From positions 434,001 through 498,000 of the forward strand of contig NZ_JAMSLS010000002.1 in assembly GCF_023806465.1 (NCBI RefSeq): a stretch of DNA of 64,000 nt, given 5' to 3'. This document shows positions 53,369-62,529 of the stretch, piece by piece. This DNA is from Thermomicrobium sp. CFH 73360 (GTDB lineage Bacteria > Chloroflexota > Chloroflexia > Thermomicrobiales > Thermomicrobiaceae). Below the pieces are notes generated by a model, which worked only from the letters and a program-made list of their open reading frames with translations, did not search any database and was not told where the DNA came from. The position numbers and the translations under genes were made by a program. How positions within the stretch are numbered: position 1 is the first letter of the stretch; every line of letters starts with the position of its first letter.

Positions 53369-53773
53369 CCGAGTTTAGTACGAAATATCACATGTCGGCG
53401 AACAGCCTGTTCCGCACTCCCTTGGTTGCCAATCCTGCTACGGTGCGAGAAGGATTGTCACGCAGTCGTGCATCTCCCTCGCAGGAGGAGTGAGCGCCCG
53501 AGTGCCGCTCCGCGCCCTCCGCGCCACACGGCACGCGTCAGCCTCTGCAACCGACGAAGATCATGGAATCCCTAAGTACCAACGGACAGGATTGTCAGAC
53601 CTGGGGGAGCACTCAACCCGCTACCGCAGACGAGACACAAGAAGGTCCTGAACCACCGTGCCAAATCGTCACGAAAGCCCGAGACCACGGGAACCCCTCT
53701 ATTCCCGTCCTGTGCTCACACTGGAACACGAAGGGCCCTTCGAATCTGACACAAGATTGAGGAGGTGTCTATC
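53369..53773. other. Intergenic region, no gene
   Basis: 405 bases. GGAGGTG before the gene at 53774 is the only clear element. No tRNA, hairpin or ORF with support. Confidence 0.35.
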
Positions 53774-54982
53774 ATGCGACGCTTCATGAAGGTACTTCTC
53801 ATCGGAGCCGGTGGGCTTCTTGCGGTCTGCATCCTGCTTGCGGTCCTGATCCAAGGCGGGGGGAGTGAGAAGCCCACACCGGCGCAGGTGGCCGGTGCTA
53901 CGACACCGACAGCAGCACCGGCAGCTGGGACTGTAACGCCGCAACTGCACGAGCTGACAGCGACTACTCCACCGCAAGCCGCTCAGGAGCCGACCGCTGC
54001 ACCACAAGCAACGCCGACGCTGCCCTGGGGTACAAGCAAGGAAGATGTCCACGCAACGCTGGTTGAAGGCCAGACGGCTGAACTCACCGATGGGAAGGAG
54101 GTGTACCGTCTTACCCTCGAAAAGATCGTCGATGGTGCTGCTTCAACAAATCCGTTCCAGCAACCAAAGGAGGGAAACCGGTACCTCTTGTTCTCAATTC
54201 TCATCGAGAATGCCGGAACGCGCTCCCATCTCATCTCAGCGAGCAACTTCCAACTCCGCACGGTAGCTGGTTTCGACTATGAACCGGTTTTCGCGCCGGT
54301 TGGCTTCACTGAAGGAGACGCCCTCTCCCAGGAAATTGGCCCAGGCGGGAAGGCACGCGGGATTGTTGTCTTCGAGCTCCCCACGGATCAGCAGCCGCTT
54401 TTCCTGAAGTTCGACCCGAACCCAATTACCTCGGCCGAGCTCTATTTCGATGCGCCGAACGCGCTGGAACTCGTCCAGTCTGGAGCCACAAGCCAACCAG
54501 TCGCCGCGGCACCAGAGGGTACTCCAGGCGATCAGGCCGGCAAGAGTTGGGGAACGAGTAAGAACGATCGGCACGTCCCGCTCGTCGCTGGACAGAGCGG
54601 CGCGATCGCCGATGGGAAACAGGTCTACCGTATCACACTTTTAGCCATTGTTGATGGTGCTACGTCCAGCAATATGTTCGTTCAGCCAAAGGAGGGACAC
54701 AAGTTCTGGCTCGTCCAGGTGCAGTTCGAGAACGCGGGAACGAGCTCGACCATCCTCACATCCACAGAGTGGGCACTCCGGACACAAGATGGGTTCGACT
54801 ACGAGCCAGAGATCATGGCAACGGGCTTCGCAGAGGGAGAAATCCTGAGTGGTGAGGTGGGGCCTGGGGGCAGAAAGCAAGGAATCGTCGTCTTCCAGAT
54901 CCCACAAGATGCCCAGCCACTCTTCCTGAAATTCGACCCGAACCCGTTTACGAGTGCCGAACTGTACTTCGACGCGCAGTGA
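53774..54982 (+). CDS. Membrane-anchored protein with two DUF4352-like domains
   Basis: 402 residues. An N-terminal membrane anchor (VLLIGAGGLLAVCILLAVLI) and a Thr/Ala/Pro linker (about 35-80) precede two copies of an Ig-like domain. Each starts WGTS (residues 85 and 259) and includes VYRLTLEKIVDGA-type and FLKFDPNP segments. DUF4352 domains are extracellular and of unknown function. The domains differ but clearly derive from one duplication. ATG at 53774 follows GAGGAGGTG by eight bases. Confidence 0.8.
   Translation: MRRFMKVLLIGAGGLLAVCILLAVLIQGGGSEKPTPAQVAGATTPTAAPAAGTVTPQLHELTATTPPQAAQEPTAAPQATPTLPWGTSKEDVHATLVEGQTAELTDGKEVYRLTLEKIVDGAASTNPFQQPKEGNRYLLFSILIENAGTRSHLISASNFQLRTVAGFDYEPVFAPVGFTEGDALSQEIGPGGKARGIVVFELPTDQQPLFLKFDPNPITSAELYFDAPNALELVQSGATSQPVAAAPEGTPGDQAGKSWGTSKNDRHVPLVAGQSGAIADGKQVYRITLLAIVDGATSSNMFVQPKEGHKFWLVQVQFENAGTSSTILTSTEWALRTQDGFDYEPEIMATGFAEGEILSGEVGPGGRKQGIVVFQIPQDAQPLFLKFDPNPFTSAELYFDAQ
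54026..54454 (+). repeat. First copy of tandem DUF4352-like domain
   Basis: Encodes residues about 85-227. Matches the second copy (54548-54979) in WGTSK, YRLTL/YRITL, QPKEG and LKFDPNP segments. Confidence 0.75.
54548..54979 (+). repeat. Second copy of tandem DUF4352-like domain
   Basis: Encodes residues about 259-402. Same order of conserved blocks as the first copy; probably an old internal duplication. Confidence 0.75.
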
Positions 54983-54992
54983 CGACGTCTGT

Positions 54993-55018
54993 GGGGTGGG
55001 AGTTGACTCCCACCCCTT
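54993..55018 (+). terminator. Hairpin after the DUF4352 gene
   Basis: Near-continuous stem GGGGTGGGAGT/ACTCCCACCCC (54993-55003 and 55006-55016) followed by TT. A terminator or intercistronic stabilising hairpin before the gene at 55045. Confidence 0.6.
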
Positions 55019-55044
55019 GAAATGGTGGGAAAGGACAAAACATC

Positions 55045-55389
55045 ATGCGGATCGCAGCGCTCGTCTTTGGGATTCTCGGCGGTGTCGTCGGGCTCGTCGC
55101 AGCTATTTTCGCACTAGGCATTGGGGGCTTTGCTGCGGCGTTTGGCGCAGAGGGAGCTGGCACGGTTGTCGGTGGAGGATTGGCAGCTGTCGTGCTTGCT
55201 GCGCTCGGCATTGTTGGGGGTGCGCTTGCCCTCGGCCGCCCAGGTGCCGGTGCCGTACTTCAGCTCATCGCCGGCCTGGCCGGTCTATTGGCGGTTGGGC
55301 TCTTCTGGATTCCTTCCGCGATCCTCTTTGGGATCGGCGCACTGACTGCTGCACTCGGGAGACGGAGCGGTCGCGCTCGTACTACGTGA
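55045..55389 (+). CDS. Small four-TM Gly/Ala-rich membrane protein
   Basis: 114 residues with about four hydrophobic segments separated by short Gly-rich turns (MRIAALVFGILGGVVGLVAA at the N terminus). Similar small proteins are annotated DUF4064-like, but identity is uncertain. It follows the DUF4352 protein, and such membrane/secreted pairs are common in Gram-positive-like envelopes. Confidence 0.7.
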   Translation: MRIAALVFGILGGVVGLVAAIFALGIGGFAAAFGAEGAGTVVGGGLAAVVLAALGIVGGALALGRPGAGAVLQLIAGLAGLLAVGLFWIPSAILFGIGALTAALGRRSGRARTT

Positions 55390-55431
55390 CACACAACCCT
55401 CGACAAGGAATCAGAGAATGGAGGAACCACG

Positions 55432-55635
55432 ATGCGACGCCGAAGGAAACGCTCGTATCCCGCTCACCGCGTGTTCGTGACACGGCGCTCTCGTTCCTCG
55501 AGCGTACCGGAGGAGCAGCAAAACGAACGCCAGTGCAAGGGCAAGGCGAAGGAAAGCTGGCTAGAGGAGGCAGGTGACGAGTATCCGAACCGGATCATCC
55601 GTGAGCGTTGCGACGAACTCCGCGCAGCGGACTAA
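55432..55635 (+). CDS. Small basic protein, uncertain
   Basis: 67 residues, strongly charged (MRRRRKRSYPAHRVFVTRRS at the N terminus, acidic patch later). GGAGG stands 6 nt before the ATG, and its stop overlaps the convergent WYL gene end by 4 nt, which supports it as real. No family. Confidence 0.4.
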   Translation: MRRRRKRSYPAHRVFVTRRSRSSSVPEEQQNERQCKGKAKESWLEEAGDEYPNRIIRERCDELRAAD

Positions 55636-56669
55636 CGTGCTACCTCCGCCACTCCGGGTTGCACAGCCTCACGCACGCCATACTTCCGCAGGATACCGCG
55701 TGCGTGTGCAAGGACCTGCTCACGGAGCGACTCTGGACGAATCACCGTGACCTCGACGCCATAGTACAGCACCCAGCGAACGAAGTCCGGTGTGATGGGC
55801 AGACGGACACGGAAGCGTACGCGTCCATCGGGAAGTTGCTCGACCTGCTGCGTCGGATGCCACTCTTCCTCGGCAACCCACGGTGCTGCCGTCTCCGAGA
55901 ACTCGAGTTCGACTTCTTCGGCCGGAACGTCACGTGCCTCGAACATCCCCCAACTCGCCGCCAAGAAGTCTTGGAGTGAAAACTCGGGGCGAATCTGAAA
56001 CGGAACCCGCGTCATCCACAGGTTCTCGATCCGATCGACCTTCAGCGTGCGGATCGCACGACGGAGATGACACCACCCAATGACATACCAGGAGCGTCCA
56101 AAGGGGACAACACAGTACGGATCGAACCGTCGCTCCACCCGCTCCCCACCACGGGACGCGGTGCGATAGCTGATCTCGACCGTATACTGGAGTGCCATCG
56201 CCTCAAAGAGCAGACGCAGACGAGTCGCTCGACGCTCGTCCGTCTTGCTCGGCTGACGCACGCGCGCCGTCTTCCCCAGGAGTTCACGCACCCGATCCGG
56301 GAGGATCGCACGCAACCGAGCGAGTGCCGCACTGAGCTCCTGCCCAGAGACCCCAGGAACAAAGTGCCCTGCCTCGGCAGCCAACAGCAACGCCAGTGCC
56401 TGTGCCAGGTCAAGCTGGAGTGAGGGGAGCCGCGGCACCGATGCCAGGTAATAGCCTTGACCGCTCGGATCACGCTCAATTGCGAGCTCTAAACGCTCAC
56501 GGAGGAGCTGCAGATCCTTCGTAACCTGACGTTCTGTCACTCCATACCGCTCGGCTAACGCTGCCCGGTTATACTGACGCGGGTACTGGCCAAGTAAGAG
56601 CACCATGTCAACCAGCCGAGCAACTCGGTCGCCTTCTCCGTGGCGTTCTAACCGTGCCCCGCGTGGCAT
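55632..56669 (-). CDS. WYL-domain transcriptional regulator
   Basis: 345 residues. The N-terminal HTH (RAALAERYGVTERQVTKDLQ, about 36-55) is followed by a WYL domain with WYVIGWCHLRRAIRTLKVDR and a C-terminal WCX extension. WYL proteins sense ligands or nucleic acid damage and often regulate defence or DNA repair. ATG at 56669 with GGAGG. Target genes unknown; the WecG operon starts 138 nt away on the other strand. Confidence 0.88.
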   Translation of the reverse strand: MPRGARLERHGEGDRVARLVDMVLLLGQYPRQYNRAALAERYGVTERQVTKDLQLLRERLELAIERDPSGQGYYLASVPRLPSLQLDLAQALALLLAAEAGHFVPGVSGQELSAALARLRAILPDRVRELLGKTARVRQPSKTDERRATRLRLLFEAMALQYTVEISYRTASRGGERVERRFDPYCVVPFGRSWYVIGWCHLRRAIRTLKVDRIENLWMTRVPFQIRPEFSLQDFLAASWGMFEARDVPAEEVELEFSETAAPWVAEEEWHPTQQVEQLPDGRVRFRVRLPITPDFVRWVLYYGVEVTVIRPESLREQVLAHARGILRKYGVREAVQPGVAEVAR

Positions 56670-56806
56670 TGTTCCTCCATCCTTTCGGTCGATGCCCACA
56701 GTATAGCGATTGACCAGTCATCAGCACTATCCCATCAACGGTATCCTTCCTGTGGAACAGGAGTGATGCCGCACGCTGCAGGAGACACCATCCAGCGAGG
56801 GTAGCG

Positions 56807-57565
56807 GTGACCTCATCACGACCACACCGTATCCGGATTCTTGGGCTCCCCCTCGACGATGTGACACTCGCCGAGGCTGTCATTCTGGTCAAAAGCTGGT
56901 GCGCTGTCGCCGACACACTCCAGCAGATTGTGACGCTCAACCCGGAAATGGTCATGGCAGCGCGCCGCAACACTGCCTTCCGAGCCGTCATCGAGGGCGC
57001 CGCGCTGGTAACCGCCGATGGCGTGGGCCTGATCGCCGCCGCCAGGTTGCGTGGGACACCACTCCGCGGCCGGGTGACCGGTGTCGATCTCGTCGAGGCG
57101 CTGGCCACCGCCGGGCTGCGCCTTTTTCTCTTGGGTGCGGCTCCGGGAGTAGCTGAGCGGGCCGCATGCGTTCTTGAGCAGCGCTTCGGAGCGACTGTCG
57201 TCGGCACCTGGGCTGGATCACCGCGTCCGGAAGACGCTTCTCATGCACTCGCGCGGATCGCGGCAGCCCGTCCCCAGGTGCTTTGCGTCGCCTATGGCGC
57301 CCCGGCGCAAGACCTTTGGATTGCGCGCTATCAAAACGAGCTCACGCGCGCAGGCGTGCGTGTCGCGCTCGGTGTGGGAGGGACGTTCGACTACCTAGCT
57401 GGTGTCGTTCCACGCCCCCCAGAGGTGATTCGCCGTCTCGGGCTCGAGTGGTTGTATCGTTTGATCCGGCAGCCGTGGCGCTGGCGTCGCCAGCTGGTGC
57501 TCCCCTACTTCGCCGCGCTGGCCTCGCTGGAGGCGATCCGTGCTCGGCTTGGCCCGGTAACGTGA
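56807..57565 (+). CDS. WecG/TagA/CpsF-family glycosyltransferase
   Basis: 252 residues. LPLDDVTLAEAV, LNPEMVMAARRN, TADGVGLIAAARLRG, GVDLVEALA and GTFDYLAG match the GT26 family that adds N-acetylmannosamine or similar sugars to lipid-linked precursors in teichoic acid or exopolysaccharide synthesis. GTG start. Followed at 10 nt by a B-box membrane protein and a heptose-kinase-like gene. Confidence 0.9.
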   Translation: MTSSRPHRIRILGLPLDDVTLAEAVILVKSWCAVADTLQQIVTLNPEMVMAARRNTAFRAVIEGAALVTADGVGLIAAARLRGTPLRGRVTGVDLVEALATAGLRLFLLGAAPGVAERAACVLEQRFGATVVGTWAGSPRPEDASHALARIAAARPQVLCVAYGAPAQDLWIARYQNELTRAGVRVALGVGGTFDYLAGVVPRPPEVIRRLGLEWLYRLIRQPWRWRRQLVLPYFAALASLEAIRARLGPVT

Positions 57566-57575
57566 AGGAGGAGCA

Positions 57576-58127
57576 GTGTTCGCAGCGCTCGACGAGCAGC
57601 AGTGCCCACGCCACCCGACGATCTCGACGCGACTCCGCTGCAGCAAGTGCGGTACCCCAATCTGTCCTCGCTGCATGGTTGAAACACCGGTTGGCTTTCG
57701 CTGCCCCTCCTGCGCCGGACTCTCCGGCCTCGCCTGGAGCGACGTGCCGACGAGGCTCCTTCTCCGCGCGGGACTCGCCGGACTTCTCGTCGCTGTCACG
57801 GTGGGCTGGCTGTGGAGCCGTGCACCAGCCTGGCAATTCTATCTCGCTTTGCTTCTTGGGTTCGGTGTGGCCGAGGCAATAGCCTGGGCAGCTCGAGCCC
57901 AGCGCGGGGTCGCCCTGCAAATACTGGGGATGATCTGCGTTGCCCTTGGGCTTCTTCTCTCGCGTCTCTTCCTCCTTGGGCGAGCTGGCCTGAGCCTCGC
58001 TGAACTCGTGACGCATCTCGGTGAGACCCGTCTGTGGGCGCTTCTTCAGCTCCGGCCACTTCCTGACCTTTTGTTCGTGGCTCTTGCGTTGCTGATTCCG
58101 TTCGTGCGCTTCCGGGTGCGACGATGA
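57576..58127 (+). CDS. Membrane protein with N-terminal B-box-like zinc finger
   Basis: 183 residues. The N-terminal 50 residues hold CPRHPTISTRLRCSKCGTPI and CPRCMVETPVGFRCPSC, a zinc-binding B-box-type pattern. About four TM helices follow (62-80, 88-106, 112-131, 160-177). Rhomboid-associated proteins often carry this finger, but no rhomboid domain is here. Function in the polysaccharide operon unknown. GTG start with AAGGAGGAG; stop overlaps the next start (ATGA). Confidence 0.78.
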   Translation: MFAALDEQQCPRHPTISTRLRCSKCGTPICPRCMVETPVGFRCPSCAGLSGLAWSDVPTRLLLRAGLAGLLVAVTVGWLWSRAPAWQFYLALLLGFGVAEAIAWAARAQRGVALQILGMICVALGLLLSRLFLLGRAGLSLAELVTHLGETRLWALLQLRPLPDLLFVALALLIPFVRFRVRR

Positions 58128-59131
58128 TGACACCGCAGCACGACTATCGGCGGATCCTCGACACAATTCCGCAGAAGCGCTTCCTGGTGATCGGTGATTT
58201 GTATCTGGATCGCTACATCTTCGGTGAGCCTGTCCGCATCTCGCGGGAAGCGCCGGTGCTCGTCCTGGAAGAACGCAACATTGAGCACCGTCCCGGTGGT
58301 GGAGCAGCGCCCGGTCTTGCCCTCGCCGCACTTGGCGCACATGTCCAACAACTCGGTATCATCGGTGACGATCCGGAAGGTGCTCTCCTCCGCCAGCTGC
58401 TGACCGAGCGCGGAGTCGAGACGAACGGCATTCTGGTTGATCCGAGCCGACCGACGACGGTAAAGACGCGCGTCGTTGCTATCGGCCCCTACAATGTGCT
58501 GCCGCAACAGCTCGTCCGCGTCGATCGGCAAGTTCGTCATCCACTCGACGGTCACTTAGAGGCGCAACTTGCTGACCTCATCGGACAAAGAGCGGCGAAC
58601 GTGGACGCCATTGTGCTTTCCGACTACCAGAGCGGTGCACTCACCCCACGCGTCATTGCTGCGGCGCTCGCCAGCGGGAAACTCTCAGCCGTCGACTCGC
58701 AAGGTCGGCTCGACGCCTTCCGCGGAGCGACAGTCGTGAAGTGCAACCGTGCCGAGGCGGAGCGCTTCCTCGGCCGCTCGCTTGCCTCGCGTGCTGCGCG
58801 AGCGACCGAACTCACCGCGCTCTGGCAAGCGCTCCAGTGTCGTGCCCTCGTGGTTACCCTTGGTGGCGAGGGTGCTGCACTGGTGACTGCAGCCGGCTAT
58901 TGGGAACTCCCGCCGCCAGCAGTCCGTGCCGTCTTTGACGTCACCGGAGCGGGGGACACCGTTCTTGCTGTCCTCGCAGCCGCTTTGTCCGTCGGAGCCG
59001 ATGCGGTGGCTGCGCTTACGCTGGCACAGCTGGCGGCAAGCATCGTCATCGGCAAGTTCGGCAACGCACAAGCGAATCGTGAGGAACTCCAGGCAACACT
59101 CGATGCCTATGCGCCACTGACCGATCAGTGA
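58124..59131 (+). CDS. PfkB-family kinase resembling HldE/RfaE heptose-7-phosphate kinase domain
   Basis: 335 residues. GDLYLDRYIFGEPVRISREA matches the HldE N-terminal signature, and DVTGAGDTVLAVLAAAL holds the catalytic Asp and anion hole. It would phosphorylate a heptose- or hexose-phosphate to feed ADP- or GDP-heptose synthesis. The nucleotidyltransferase half is missing, and no LPS is expected in this lineage, so the product likely decorates a surface glycan. Overlaps the preceding gene by 4 nt. Confidence 0.85.
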   Translation: MMTPQHDYRRILDTIPQKRFLVIGDLYLDRYIFGEPVRISREAPVLVLEERNIEHRPGGGAAPGLALAALGAHVQQLGIIGDDPEGALLRQLLTERGVETNGILVDPSRPTTVKTRVVAIGPYNVLPQQLVRVDRQVRHPLDGHLEAQLADLIGQRAANVDAIVLSDYQSGALTPRVIAAALASGKLSAVDSQGRLDAFRGATVVKCNRAEAERFLGRSLASRAARATELTALWQALQCRALVVTLGGEGAALVTAAGYWELPPPAVRAVFDVTGAGDTVLAVLAAALSVGADAVAALTLAQLAASIVIGKFGNAQANREELQATLDAYAPLTDQ

Positions 59132-59156
59132 CCGGCGCGCGACTCACCTCCCCAGC

Positions 59157-61043
59157 TCATGCCGCTGGCTCGACGGCAAACTGCAATCGGTACAAGCGTG
59201 CGTAGAGTCCTCCCTGTGCCAAGAGTTCCTGGTGTGTTCCCTGCTCGACGATCCGGCCCCCATCCAACACCAGGATCCGATCGGCGGCAAGCACGGTCGA
59301 GAGCCGGTGCGCAATGACGAGCGTCGTGCGCCCGCGCATGAGCGTGGCCAGCGCCTCTTGGACAAGGCGTTCCGAGGCCGAGTCGAGCGAAGACGTCGCC
59401 TCGTCGAGCACCAGCACGGGTGGATCAACGAGCAGGAGCCGAGCGAGGGCCAGCCGCTGCTTTTCCCCGCCCGAAAGCCGGTAACCACGCTCACCGACCA
59501 CCGTCTGGTATCCCTCTGGAAGTTCCAAGATCCGGTCATGGATCTGCGCGGCACGTGCCGCAGCCTGGAGCTCCGTGTCAGTCGCCTCCGGCCGTGCATA
59601 GCGAAGATTGGCCGCCACTGTGTCGTGGAAAAGGTACGGATCCTGTGTCACCATCCCGATCGTCCGCGCGAGCGTCTCCAATGAGAGATCACGCACGTCA
59701 TAGCCATCGAGTGTGATCCGACCCCGTGTCGGATCGAAGAGTCGGGCGATGAGATACGTGATCGTCGTCTTCCCTGCGCCACTCGGGCCGACGAGCGCGA
59801 CGAGTTCTCCTGGTTCGATGCGGAAGGAAACACCAGCAAGTGCCCAGTAGCGGATCGTTGCTCGCTCGCTCGGCTCCGGTATCCCAAGCAATCCATCATT
59901 GGGGGGTAACTCGGTGAGGTAGGTGAACCAGACGTCCTCAAAGGCAATTGAGCCGCGTGGTCGCTCGAGACGGACGGCATCTGGACGCTCCACTATCTCG
60001 ATCGGACGATCGAGCAGCTGGTAGACACGCTCGAAGCTTACGAGGGAGGTCGCCAGGTCAACGTGCGTGTTCAAGAGGGCAGTCACCGGGCCGTACAACC
60101 GCACCAGATAGACAGTGAAGGCGACAAGCTCACCGGTGCTCATACTTCCTTGGATCGCGAGGAAGCCTCCCGCGCCAAAGACAAGCGCTGTGCCCACCGC
60201 CGCGCCAAGACCGTACAGCAGCATAAGCCAGCGCCCGGCAACCGCCAACTGCACCCCGATGTCCCGAACCGCCGCTGCGCGAGCCCGAAACCGTTCTAGC
60301 TCGTCCTGCTGGCGGCCGAACAGCTTCACCAAGAGGACTCCGCTCACCCCAAGCGTCTCCGTGAGCTGGGCCGTCATCGCGGCATTCCGCTCCATTTGTG
60401 CGCGCGTGAGTTGGCGCAGCATCCGCCCGAATCGACGCAAGGGCACGAGGAGCAGGGGAAACACGAGGAACGCAAGCAGCGTGAGCCGCCAGTCCATCGC
60501 CAGCATGGCCACAAGTGACACGATCACCAGTGCGACATTGCTGACAAGCGTTGTCACTGTATTCGTCACCGCACGCTGTGCTCCCACAACGTCATTCGTC
60601 AGACGGGACACAAGTTCGCCCGCCTTGACACTCGTGAAGAAGCGAAAACCTTGGCGCAAAAGGTGCTCATACAGTGCACTGCGCAGGTCGTAAATGATTC
60701 CCTCGCCGACACGTGCACTCAGTTGCCGCTGCCCAACACCGATGAGCCCAGAGAGGAGCGGCAGAAGGATCATGCCGAGACTTAACAGCACGAGGAGCTG
60801 CACATTCCCGGCATGACTCGCCGTGGGGAGCGCCTGGTCGATTGCGAACCGAAGAAGCTGAATTTGGAGCGCATCGAGGATGGCACTAACCAGGATCGCC
60901 GCAACCATCACGATGATCGGCCAACGGTACGGCAGCGCCGAGCGGAGGACACGCCCGAGGACGGCACGATCGATCACTGGACGCCCGTCTAACTCAGCAC
61001 TGCGCCAATGACTAGACCAGATGGGGGGAGGAAGACCAAGCAT
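59157..61043 (-). CDS. ABC exporter, fused TMD-NBD (MsbA/MDR type)
   Basis: 628 residues. Six TM helices in about 40-330, then the NBD with GPSGAGKTTITYLIARLFDP, LSGGEKQRLALARLLL (signature), LVLDEATSSLDSASE and IAHRLSTV (switch). Exports lipids or drugs. It lies convergent to the HldE-like gene, 25 nt away. It is a homodimer candidate; substrate unknown. Confidence 0.93.
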   Translation of the reverse strand: MLGLPPPIWSSHWRSAELDGRPVIDRAVLGRVLRSALPYRWPIIVMVAAILVSAILDALQIQLLRFAIDQALPTASHAGNVQLLVLLSLGMILLPLLSGLIGVGQRQLSARVGEGIIYDLRSALYEHLLRQGFRFFTSVKAGELVSRLTNDVVGAQRAVTNTVTTLVSNVALVIVSLVAMLAMDWRLTLLAFLVFPLLLVPLRRFGRMLRQLTRAQMERNAAMTAQLTETLGVSGVLLVKLFGRQQDELERFRARAAAVRDIGVQLAVAGRWLMLLYGLGAAVGTALVFGAGGFLAIQGSMSTGELVAFTVYLVRLYGPVTALLNTHVDLATSLVSFERVYQLLDRPIEIVERPDAVRLERPRGSIAFEDVWFTYLTELPPNDGLLGIPEPSERATIRYWALAGVSFRIEPGELVALVGPSGAGKTTITYLIARLFDPTRGRITLDGYDVRDLSLETLARTIGMVTQDPYLFHDTVAANLRYARPEATDTELQAAARAAQIHDRILELPEGYQTVVGERGYRLSGGEKQRLALARLLLVDPPVLVLDEATSSLDSASERLVQEALATLMRGRTTLVIAHRLSTVLAADRILVLDGGRIVEQGTHQELLAQGGLYARLYRLQFAVEPAA

Positions 61044-61074
61044 GACCCACCCCGCGTTCGGTCACGGCATCGCT

Positions 61075-61112
61075 GGAAAACGACGAAAGCCGGCTGAGGT
61101 CCCCCAGCCGGC
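61075..61112 (-). terminator. Rho-independent terminator after small membrane protein
   Basis: On the - strand GCCGGCTG/CAGCCGGC (61105-61112 and 61089-61096), 8-bp stem with 8-nt loop, followed by TTTCGTCGTTTT. It separates the gene at 61142 from the ABC exporter. Confidence 0.75.
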
Positions 61113-61141
61113 CAACACGCCAGACGCGTGCACCCGTGCTG

Positions 61142-61327
61142 TCACCCGAAGAGGCCGACGAGGATCATCACCACCGCCATGACGACGATCACCGCAATCG
61201 CGACCCACCCGATCATCGCCAGACGCGGCAGCCCCAAACGACGTGCTCGCACCGCCCCAGGAACGCTCCAGAGCGCTGCGAACAGCGCCAGAATCCCCAT
61301 CGACACCATTGCTGGGTTGTCCGCCAT
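61142..61327 (-). CDS. Small two-TM membrane protein
   Basis: 61 residues with two hydrophobic segments (about 5-25 and 37-58) and RARRLG between them. ATG preceded by GGAGGGGAGC. A terminator follows immediately. No family. Confidence 0.65.
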   Translation of the reverse strand: MADNPAMVSMGILALFAALWSVPGAVRARRLGLPRLAMIGWVAIAVIVVMAVVMILVGLFG

Positions 61328-61394
61328 GACCGTGCTCCCCTCCCGTCCGCGGCCACAACGCTACGCTTATCGTACCGCAGCGTGTGCATGCGCG

Positions 61395-62357
61395 TCACTC
61401 GCTCCAGCCGAAGCGCCGGTCGAGTGCAGCAAGCACACTGGCGAGGGCTGCCTCTTCCGCCAAATGGTCGTTCACCGGAATCAGCATAGTCAGGAGTTCA
61501 TCGATCTCGCTCTCCAGCAGACGCGCCAGCCGCTCACCGACCGCGTCTTGATCTCCCCAGACGACAAGGTGCTCCAGCAACGCGTCGCTTGGCACACTAT
61601 TCTCGAGTGGGAAACCAGCCGTGGCGAACATTTCGGCATAGAACGGCATGCGACCGTAGAGACCGACGACCGGTCGCGCCTTCTCGCGCATCGTGCCGAC
61701 GTCAGTCGTCATCACCACGGGCACGTGCACCACGAGGCGCGGCCGGCGACTGCGCCCAGCTGCCTGCGCTCCCGCCTCGAGTGCCGGCACAGCCTGCTGG
61801 TGGATGTAGTGTGGGGGGCACATCCAGGAGAGCACGCCATCCGCAATCTCACCGGCCAAGTGAAACGCCTTCGGCCGTAACGCCGACGTGTAGATCGGAA
61901 CAGGCGCCTTCTCGGGAAGCCGTTGTCGGACACGGAAGAATTCGCCCTGGAAATCGACCTGCCCCTCCCATAACAACGCCCGGACGATCGTGACATATTC
62001 GCGGAGATGCGAGAGTGGACGAACCATCGGGATACCAAGTGACCCCTCGATGATCGGCCGATGGCTCGGACCAAGTCCAAGGCGCACACGTCCGGGCGCT
62101 AACTGATGCACCGCAAGTGTCTGTTGTGCCGTTACGAAGGGATGTCTCGGGTAGGTCGGAATAATCCCTGTGCCCAGCACAATCCGCTCCGACTGCACCG
62201 CTGCTGCCGCGTAGACAGTGAGCGCATCGATCGTCCGACCACCAGTCACTGTCCAGAGAGCTGGGACACCGGCAGCCTCCAGACGACGGACCGCTGATAA
62301 CGCTCCAACAGCACTGCTTCGATCAGGCTGATCAATCCCGACACGCGGCCAGGCCAT
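61395..62357 (-). CDS. LLM-class F420-dependent oxidoreductase
   Basis: 320 residues, TIM-barrel. GTGIIPTYPRHPFVTAQQTL, GRVRLGLGPSHRPIIEGSLG and PVPIYTSALRPKAFHLAGEI are typical of luciferase-like monooxygenases using F420 in actinobacteria and Chloroflexota. ATG at 62357 has AAGGAGG upstream. Substrate unknown. Divergent from the deacetylase gene by 172 nt. Confidence 0.88.
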   Translation of the reverse strand: MAWPRVGIDQPDRSSAVGALSAVRRLEAAGVPALWTVTGGRTIDALTVYAAAAVQSERIVLGTGIIPTYPRHPFVTAQQTLAVHQLAPGRVRLGLGPSHRPIIEGSLGIPMVRPLSHLREYVTIVRALLWEGQVDFQGEFFRVRQRLPEKAPVPIYTSALRPKAFHLAGEIADGVLSWMCPPHYIHQQAVPALEAGAQAAGRSRRPRLVVHVPVVMTTDVGTMREKARPVVGLYGRMPFYAEMFATAGFPLENSVPSDALLEHLVVWGDQDAVGERLARLLESEIDELLTMLIPVNDHLAEEAALASVLAALDRRFGWSE

Positions 62358-62529
62358 GCTCCAGCGCCTCCTTCCCCGCTTGCGGATCCTCACGCACGTT
62401 CTGCCCGCGCCAGTCTAACATGTGCGCTGTGGTGTGGGCGCCAGTGCAGGGATTGCCCGTGCCTTCTCGTTCGGTCATCATCAGAAGCGAGAGGCAGTTA
62501 CAACCGACAAAACAAGGAGCACAAAAGAC

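Noticed and set aside
43823-53609. Shared 14-mer CAGACCTGGGGGAG at 43823-43836 and 53596-53609
   Set aside because: Several 14-mer repeats are expected by chance in 64 kb of biased composition; the flanks do not match and no longer repeat was seen.
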